Assembly (NCBI RefSeq): GCF_003950295.1
Contig: NZ_RHNP01000004.1
Span: forward strand, 62,001 to 126,000
Length of the DNA stretch: 64,000 nucleotides
Direction: 5' to 3'
Origin: Loigolactobacillus iwatensis
Lineage (GTDB): Bacteria > Bacillota > Bacilli > Lactobacillales > Lactobacillaceae
Part shown: in pieces, positions 59,306-64,000 of the stretch
How positions within the stretch are numbered: position 1 is the stretch's first letter
How the letters are laid out: each line of letters begins with the position of its first letter
Notes under the pieces: generated by a model
The model's input: the letters and a program-made list of their open reading frames with translations, nothing else
Told to the model about the DNA's origin: nothing
Databases searched by the model: none
Translations under genes and position numbers: made by a program

Positions 59306-59444
59306 TTATTTTTTAGAAGTTGGTTTTTTTGGCTTATCTTTTTTTGTCGGTTTTGGCTTATCTTCAACGGGTACTTTGGGATCAATAGCAAATTTATCGA
59401 AAAGTTCATTTAGACTATTATCTTGCTTAATGGTTAAACCCATG
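59306..59444 (-). pseudogene. Tiny conserved-type protein gene with a +1 frameshift (SPJ_0845-like)
   Basis: ATG 59444 has AAAGGA upstream at good spacing. The 0 frame gives 15 codons ending ELF, then CGA and TAA. Skipping one T in the CTT TTT C run restores a frame of 45 codons: MGLTIKQDNSLNELF continuing DKFAIDPKVPVED and a lysine/proline-rich tail ending PTSKK and TAA (59306-59308). The product resembles the small acidic-then-basic SPJ_0845 family of Lactobacillales as I recall it. It may be a sequencing error in a homopolymer, a recent mutation, or programmed +1 frameshifting. Confidence 0.6.
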
Positions 59445-59575
59445 AACATCATCCTTTCTGATTTATACTCATTGTAACAAATTTTACCGAAAATACTACT
59501 ATTTAGCTAAGATACAAAACTAGATTGAATATATTAATATTTTTATGCACTAATTAGATTATTTTGGTAAAAGTA

Positions 59576-59604
59576 TTGCATAAAAAATCATTTGTGGTTA
59601 TAAT
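59576..59604 (+). promoter_or_regulatory. Sigma-A promoter of glnHP-glnQ
   Basis: TTGCAT (59576-59581), a 17-base spacer and consensus TATAAT (59599-59604), 37 bases before the start codon. Confidence 0.88.
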
Positions 59605-59641
59605 CGAATCATTGATTAAAAAGATTGGAAGAGGAGCGCGT

Positions 59642-61099
59642 ATGAAAAAATTTTTTGTTTGGCTTGGCCTTGTGCTGGGACTCGTCGTAACTCTGGCCGG
59701 AATTAGTGCCCAGCCTGCTCAAGCGGCTGATAATTCACTGGCTCGGGTTAAAGAAAAGGGAACCTTAGTGATGGGGACTAGTCCTGATTACCCACCTTAT
59801 GAATTTTTAGTTAATCGTAACGGCAAGGAACGTGTTGTTGGGATGGACGTTGACATTGCCAAAAAGATTGCTAAGGATTTGGGTGTGAAGCTAGTCATCA
59901 AACAAATGAGTTTTGACTCATTGTTAGTTGCCCTAGAAACAAATAAAGTTGACATGGTTGTCTCAGGAATGTCACCAACACCCGCTCGGGAAAAGAGTGT
60001 TGATTTTTCTAAAGTTTATTATAAAGGCGGTCAATCCATTTTAATTAATAAAACGGATAAAGGACTTTACCACGACAAGAATTCATTTATCAATAAGGCC
60101 GTTGGTGCACAAACCGGGAGTATTCAATATAGCCTTGGTAAAAAACAAATTAAGAACTCAACAGTTAAGGGTCTCGACAAGATTAGTGATTTAATTCTGG
60201 CCTTAAAGAGTCATAAAGTTGAAGGGGTTATTATGGAAAAGCCTTCAGCTCAGGCCTACGTTGATAATGATAAGAGCCTCACCATGATTAACGGGAATTT
60301 CAACCTTGGCAAAGGCGAAAATGATACTGCAATTGGTTTCCGCAAGGGATCAACATCATTAGTTAATGAAGTTAATAAATCCGTTGATCAAATTGATAAA
60401 CAAGGCTTAACCAAGGATTATTTAAAAGACGCCGGTTCTTACATGAAGACCAATACCCATAACACAACTATGTGGCATTATGCTGGTTACTTTGCTAAAG
60501 GGGTTGGCTACACATTACTTATCACTGTAATTAGTGTCTTCTTTGGTATTTTACTGGGAATAATCTTTGCTTTAATGCGTTTAAGCAAAAATAAGTTGTT
60601 ACATGGTTTAGGGGTTGCCTACATTGAATTCGTTCGGGGCACACCATTAATGATTCAGGTTATGTTCGTTTACTTTGGGATTGGCTTGTTTATTAATATT
60701 CCGGCTTTGACTTCTGGTATTATTGCCGTATCGTTAAATTCAGCGGCCTACGTTGCCGAAATTATTCGGGGCGGGATTAATTCTGTTGCCAAGGGGCAAA
60801 CTGAAGCCGCTCGTAGTTTAGGGCTTAGTAACACCCAGACTTTCCGGAGTGTTGTCTTCCCCCAAGCATTGAAGAATATCTGGCCTGCATTAGGTAATGA
60901 GTTTGTTTCGCTAATTAAGGAAAGTTCGATTGTTTCTATTATTGGGGTTACCGATTTAATTTATCAATTAAAGGCCGTTCAAACTGCTACCTATAAGGGT
61001 GTTGCACCAATTATTGTCGCAATGATCTTATACTTCATTATGACCTTTAGTTTATCGAAAGTACTGAACCATTACGAGAGGAGTATGCGTCATGACTGA
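59642..61099 (+). CDS. Amino-acid ABC transporter, fused substrate-binding and permease protein
   Basis: A fusion of the solute-binding and membrane subunits of a polar amino acid importer, probably glutamine/glutamate type (GlnPQ of lactic acid bacteria). It has a signal peptide (residues 1-31, ending AQAADNS), one extracytoplasmic binding domain ([13 protein letters not shown] through about residue 255), then a permease domain with about five helices and the EAA-like loop [23 protein letters not shown] 59642 behind GAGGAG is preferred to the frame start at 59564, giving 485 residues. It overlaps glnQ by 8 bases. Confidence 0.93.
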   Translation: MKKFFVWLGLVLGLVVTLAGISAQPAQAADNSLARVKEKGTLVMGTSPDYPPYEFLVNRNGKERVVGMDVDIAKKIAKDLGVKLVIKQMSFDSLLVALETNKVDMVVSGMSPTPAREKSVDFSKVYYKGGQSILINKTDKGLYHDKNSFINKAVGAQTGSIQYSLGKKQIKNSTVKGLDKISDLILALKSHKVEGVIMEKPSAQAYVDNDKSLTMINGNFNLGKGENDTAIGFRKGSTSLVNEVNKSVDQIDKQGLTKDYLKDAGSYMKTNTHNTTMWHYAGYFAKGVGYTLLITVISVFFGILLGIIFALMRLSKNKLLHGLGVAYIEFVRGTPLMIQVMFVYFGIGLFINIPALTSGIIAVSLNSAAYVAEIIRGGINSVAKGQTEAARSLGLSNTQTFRSVVFPQALKNIWPALGNEFVSLIKESSIVSIIGVTDLIYQLKAVQTATYKGVAPIIVAMILYFIMTFSLSKVLNHYERSMRHD

Positions 61100-61832
61100 T
61101 ATGATAAAAATTGAGGACTTGAGCAAGAAATTTGGTGATACCGAGGTTTTAAAGGGCCTTAACGGTAGCGTCAGTAAAGGCCAGGTAATTTGTGTCATTG
61201 GGCCATCTGGTGGCGGTAAAAGTACCTTTCTCCGGTGCCTGAACTTATTGGAAAAACCAACTAGTGGCAAAGTTACTTTTGAAAGTAATGAATTAACTGC
61301 TTTAAATGAAGGCCAATTAAATGAATTACGAGAAAAAATGGGAATGGTTTTCCAAAGCTTTAACCTATTTGCTAATATGACAGTTATTGAAAACGTTAAG
61401 TTAGCACCAGTTAAGGTTAAAAATATGAGTGATGATGAGGCAAATAAGTTGGCGTTAAGCCTTCTGGATCAAGTTGGTTTACAGGAAAAGGCGGATGCTT
61501 ACCCGGCAAGCCTATCCGGTGGTCAACAGCAGCGGGTAGCAATTGCGCGTGCCTTGGCAATGAATCCTGATGTAATGCTTTTCGATGAACCGACTTCCGC
61601 GCTTGATCCAGAAATGGTTGGCGAAGTTCTGAAGGTTATGCAGGATTTAGCCAACGATGGGATGACGATGGTTGTAGTGACCCATGAAATGGGTTTTGCT
61701 AAAAATGTTGCTGATCAAGTTTGGTTCATGGATGGCGGTGTTTTTGCCGAAAAGGGAACACCAGATGAAATTTTTGAACATCCTAAAAATGAACGGACTA
61801 AAGATTTTTTGGCAAAAATATTAGAGGCTTAA
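61092..61832 (+). CDS. glnQ: Amino-acid ABC transporter ATP-binding protein
   Basis: A 246-residue ABC ATPase that powers the fused GlnHP-type importer. Walker A is GPSGGGKST, the signature is [14 protein letters not shown], Walker B is [12 protein letters not shown] and the switch histidine is in [10 protein letters not shown]. It overlaps the permease gene by 8 bases, with AGAGGAG (61077-61083) as ribosome site. It is the last gene of the operon, followed by repeat copy C. Confidence 0.95.
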   Translation: MTDMIKIEDLSKKFGDTEVLKGLNGSVSKGQVICVIGPSGGGKSTFLRCLNLLEKPTSGKVTFESNELTALNEGQLNELREKMGMVFQSFNLFANMTVIENVKLAPVKVKNMSDDEANKLALSLLDQVGLQEKADAYPASLSGGQQQRVAIARALAMNPDVMLFDEPTSALDPEMVGEVLKVMQDLANDGMTMVVVTHEMGFAKNVADQVWFMDGGVFAEKGTPDEIFEHPKNERTKDFLAKILEA

Positions 61833-61843
61833 AGCAGCAAGTA

Positions 61844-62070
61844 ACTGGAACAGAAGTCGTTTTTGGCACACGTTCTAGCGTAACGATCGGAAATAGCAAG
61901 CGGCCAGGACAAAAGTCCTGGCTTCTTTTTGTTTCCGAACATTACGCTAGAATGTGCGCCAAAAGTCTGGATTCACGTGCCTAACTACAGCCAATTCAAT
62001 AACCATAGTACGGTTATTGAATTGGCTTACGTTACGCAGTAAATCCAAAAGCGACCTTTGTCCCACTCCC
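61844..62070. repeat. Intergenic repeat copy C, inverted repeat with nested terminator and extra palindrome
   Basis: Two 34-base arms (61861-61894 and 61933-61966) are near-perfect reverse complements. Between them is a terminator: GCCAGGAC (61904-61911), AAAA, GTCCTGGC (61916-61923) and a T-rich run. The right arm continues with blocks shared with copies A and B. A 16-base-pair palindrome (61990-62005 with 62013-62028) interrupts it before ACGCAGTAAA and the GTCCCACTC end. Confidence 0.82.
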
Positions 62071-62119
62071 TTGCTATTTTGGTTAAAATTAAATTAAGGA
62101 CGTTTTTTAGGCCAGTAAC

Positions 62120-62147
62120 TTGCAAAATACGTTAATCGCGCTAAACT
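62120..62147 (+). promoter_or_regulatory. Candidate promoter of uvrC
   Basis: TTGCAA (62120-62125), a 16-base spacer and TAAACT (62142-62147). Confidence 0.55.
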
Positions 62148-62203
62148 ATTATAGCGAACATCTGTGCGAAATTAATGCGGAATAAATAGAAAGGATGTTT
62201 TGG

Positions 62204-63976
62204 ATGGCTTCAGAATATCTTGAACATAAATTGGCGTTATTGCCGCCGTTACCGGGTTGCTACTTAATGAAAGATGAGGACGGCCATATTATTTACGTTG
62301 GTAAGGCCAAAAATTTAAAGAATCGTGTTCGTTCTTATTTTAAAAGCAGCCATGAGGGTAAAACGGCACGTTTGGTTGAAACAATTCGTGATTTTGAAAC
62401 GATTATTACCTCAACGGATAAAGAGGCCTTTTTACTTGAAATTACCTTAATTCAAAAACATCAGCCTTACTTTAATATTAAATTAAAAAGAGGGACGGGC
62501 TACCCGTACATTAAAATTACAAACGAACGCGACCCCCATATGCTGATTACTGGCGAAATTAAAAAAGATGGCGGTTATTATTTTGGACCGTACCCCAATG
62601 TTTATGCTGCTGACGAAACGTTACATTTTTTGCAAAAGGTCTATCCATTGCGGCGTTGTTCTGGCCGCCAAAAACGCCCTTGTCTGTACTATCATATGGG
62701 CCAGTGTCTTGGTGCCTGTTTTCGGGAAGTACCTGTGGAAGAATACAAGGCGCAAATTAAGCGAATTAAAAGCTTCTTAAACGGCAATGTTGCAACGGTA
62801 AAACGTGAGCTACAACAGCAAATGACTGCTGCTGCCACTGAGCTAAAGTTTGAACGGGCGGCGGAATTACGGGATCAGCTAAAATATATTGAAGCAACGG
62901 TGGAAAAGCAGAAAATTATTTCCAATGATAATACACCTCGGGATATTTTTGGGTATTACATGGATAAAGGTTGGTTGTCGGTTCAAGTCTTCTTCATTCG
63001 GCAGGCACGCCTAATGAAACGGGAGAAGCGTTTATTTCCTTGCGTTAACACACCTGAAGAAGAATTAGAAAGCTTCATACTGCAGTTCTATAATCGAAAA
63101 AATAAAGTACTGCCGCGAGAAATATTAGTTCCTAAGGGCATTAACCAAAAGGTATTGGCCGATATCCTAAAAGTTCCGGTACGAACGCCGCAGCGTGGTC
63201 AGAAGCGTGATTTAATGGATATGGCCAACAATAATAGTCGTTTGGTTTTAGAAGAAAAATTTCGTTTAATGGAATTAGACAATTCACATTCAGTTGGTGC
63301 CGTTCAGGAGTTAGTGGATGTCTTGCACATTGAATCGGCCCACCGAATTGAGGCCTTTGATCATTCGCATATTCAAGGCACTGATCCAGTTTCGGCAATG
63401 GTTTGTTACATTGATGGTAAGCCAGCCAAAAAAGAGTACCGTAAATACAAATTGAAAAATGGTGATGGCGGTAACGAGGCCGAGAATACCCAAGAAGTGA
63501 TTCGCCGGCGTTATAGTCGCTTATTAAAAGAGGGCCGTGATTTACCGGACCTTATTCTAATGGACGGTGGTGAAATTGAATTACACGCTGCTAAGGAAGT
63601 TTTAGAGGATGAACTTGATATTGATATTCCAATTGCTGGGATGGTAAAAAACCAACACCATAAAACGGCCTCGTTAATGTTTGGTCCGCAGGATAAAAAA
63701 CTTGATCTTGATCCTAAAAGTGAAGGCTTTTATCTATTACAACGGATTCAAGATGAGGTCCACCGCTTTGCAATTACTTTTCACCGCCAATTACGTGGAA
63801 AACATTCTTTGAGCTCGCAGCTCGATGTTATTCAAGGTGTTGGACCAAAAACGCGAACTAAGTTACTTAAAGAATTTGGGTCGTTGAAAAAAATCAAGTT
63901 GGCAACGGTGCCGGAATTGCAAAAAATTGGCATTTCAAAAACGGTTGCCCAGACAATTAAACTATCGCTACAGTAA
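62204..63976 (+). CDS. uvrC: Excinuclease ABC subunit C
   Basis: Dual-incision endonuclease of nucleotide excision repair. It has the N-terminal GIY-YIG nuclease domain (PGCYLMKD and YVGKAKNLKNRV, residues 15-45), a cysteine cluster (CSGRQKRPCLYYHMGQCLGAC, near 155-175), the UvrB-binding UVR segment near 210, the RNase H-like endonuclease domain (EAFDHSHIQGT, DLILMDGG), and C-terminal helix-hairpin-helix units (IQGVGPKTRTKLL, IGISKTVAQTI). ATG 62195 overlaps the AAAGGA ribosome site, so ATG 62204 is chosen (590 residues). It is complete. Confidence 0.97.
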   Translation: MASEYLEHKLALLPPLPGCYLMKDEDGHIIYVGKAKNLKNRVRSYFKSSHEGKTARLVETIRDFETIITSTDKEAFLLEITLIQKHQPYFNIKLKRGTGYPYIKITNERDPHMLITGEIKKDGGYYFGPYPNVYAADETLHFLQKVYPLRRCSGRQKRPCLYYHMGQCLGACFREVPVEEYKAQIKRIKSFLNGNVATVKRELQQQMTAAATELKFERAAELRDQLKYIEATVEKQKIISNDNTPRDIFGYYMDKGWLSVQVFFIRQARLMKREKRLFPCVNTPEEELESFILQFYNRKNKVLPREILVPKGINQKVLADILKVPVRTPQRGQKRDLMDMANNNSRLVLEEKFRLMELDNSHSVGAVQELVDVLHIESAHRIEAFDHSHIQGTDPVSAMVCYIDGKPAKKEYRKYKLKNGDGGNEAENTQEVIRRRYSRLLKEGRDLPDLILMDGGEIELHAAKEVLEDELDIDIPIAGMVKNQHHKTASLMFGPQDKKLDLDPKSEGFYLLQRIQDEVHRFAITFHRQLRGKHSLSSQLDVIQGVGPKTRTKLLKEFGSLKKIKLATVPELQKIGISKTVAQTIKLSLQ

Positions 63977-64000
63977 TCGGGAAAGTGGTTGATCAACAGT

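Larger units (their letters stand above)
61833..62203. other. 371-base gene-free gap: repeat copy C and uvrC promoter
   Basis: This gap holds repeat copy C with its nested terminator and palindrome (61844-62070), then an AT-rich stretch with a candidate promoter (62120-62147) and the uvrC leader. No ORF of note is seen on either strand. Confidence 0.8.

Noticed and set aside
59295-59477. 60-codon plus-strand frame at 59295-59477
   Set aside because: It is antisense to the tiny minus-strand gene, which has a ribosome site and sensible composition; the plus frame starts without one.

Overview
The window is a gene-dense stretch of low-to-moderate GC Firmicutes chromosome. Gene order and protein sequences point to the Lactobacillaceae: a Bacillus-like dcw cluster ending in ylmEFGH-divIVA-ileS, two RNase J paralogues, RpoY, PASTA-type PBP2x, a GlnH-GlnP fusion, DUF1831 and DUF2829. 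I could not fix the genus from sequence alone. No rRNA, tRNA, CRISPR array, prophage or intact insertion sequence was seen.

Layout. (1) 1-14258: end of the division/cell-wall cluster: PBP2x (truncated by the window edge), mraY, murD, murG, divIB/ftsQ, ftsA, ftsZ, ylmE, sepF, ylmG, ylmH, divIVA, then ileS behind an isoleucine T-box. (2) 14386-15880: dapF, its terminator, a decayed membrane-protein remnant and a repeat element. (3) 15880-30936: telA-xpaC, nudF-small membrane protein-mtnN, a tRNA-thiolation group (cysteine desulfurase, DUF1831, mnmA), a histidine phosphatase, a TPR protein, recD2, a lipid kinase, rpoY-rnjA, an orphan membrane-anchored protein and def. (4) 31099-47793: a catalytically degraded LDH-family protein, UPF0223, an inositol-phosphatase-family protein, typA, ylaN, ftsW, pycA, ylbF, ylbG, rsmD, coaD, sepM, comEA-comEB-comEC and holA. 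(5) 47870-58100: rpsT, rpsO, dapA, rnjB, a TPR protein, tuf, tig, clpX, engB and a MazG-like protein. (6) 58107-64000: a minus-strand SDR/DUF2829 pair, a frameshifted tiny gene, glnHP-glnQ and uvrC.

How the genes work together. Most of the window is housekeeping: peptidoglycan precursor synthesis and septation, translation and protein quality control (EF-Tu, trigger factor, ClpX, Def, S15, S20, TypA, EngB), RNA decay (RNase J1/J2), tRNA modification, anaplerosis (PycA), CoA synthesis, DNA repair and uptake (RecD2, UvrC, HolA, Com proteins).

I did not find a large undescribed system. The most interesting signals are: a tiny gene whose reading frame is intact only with a +1 shift at CTT TTT CGA TAA; a three-copy intergenic repeat built around terminator hairpins, one copy carrying an extra near-perfect palindrome; an LDH-family protein in which all four classical catalytic and substrate-binding positions appear replaced; a terminator-like hairpin in the leader of the RNase J1 operon; and a palindrome in the clpX promoter region. 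Start codons were revised from the longest ORF wherever a Shine-Dalgarno (SD) sequence decided the matter.
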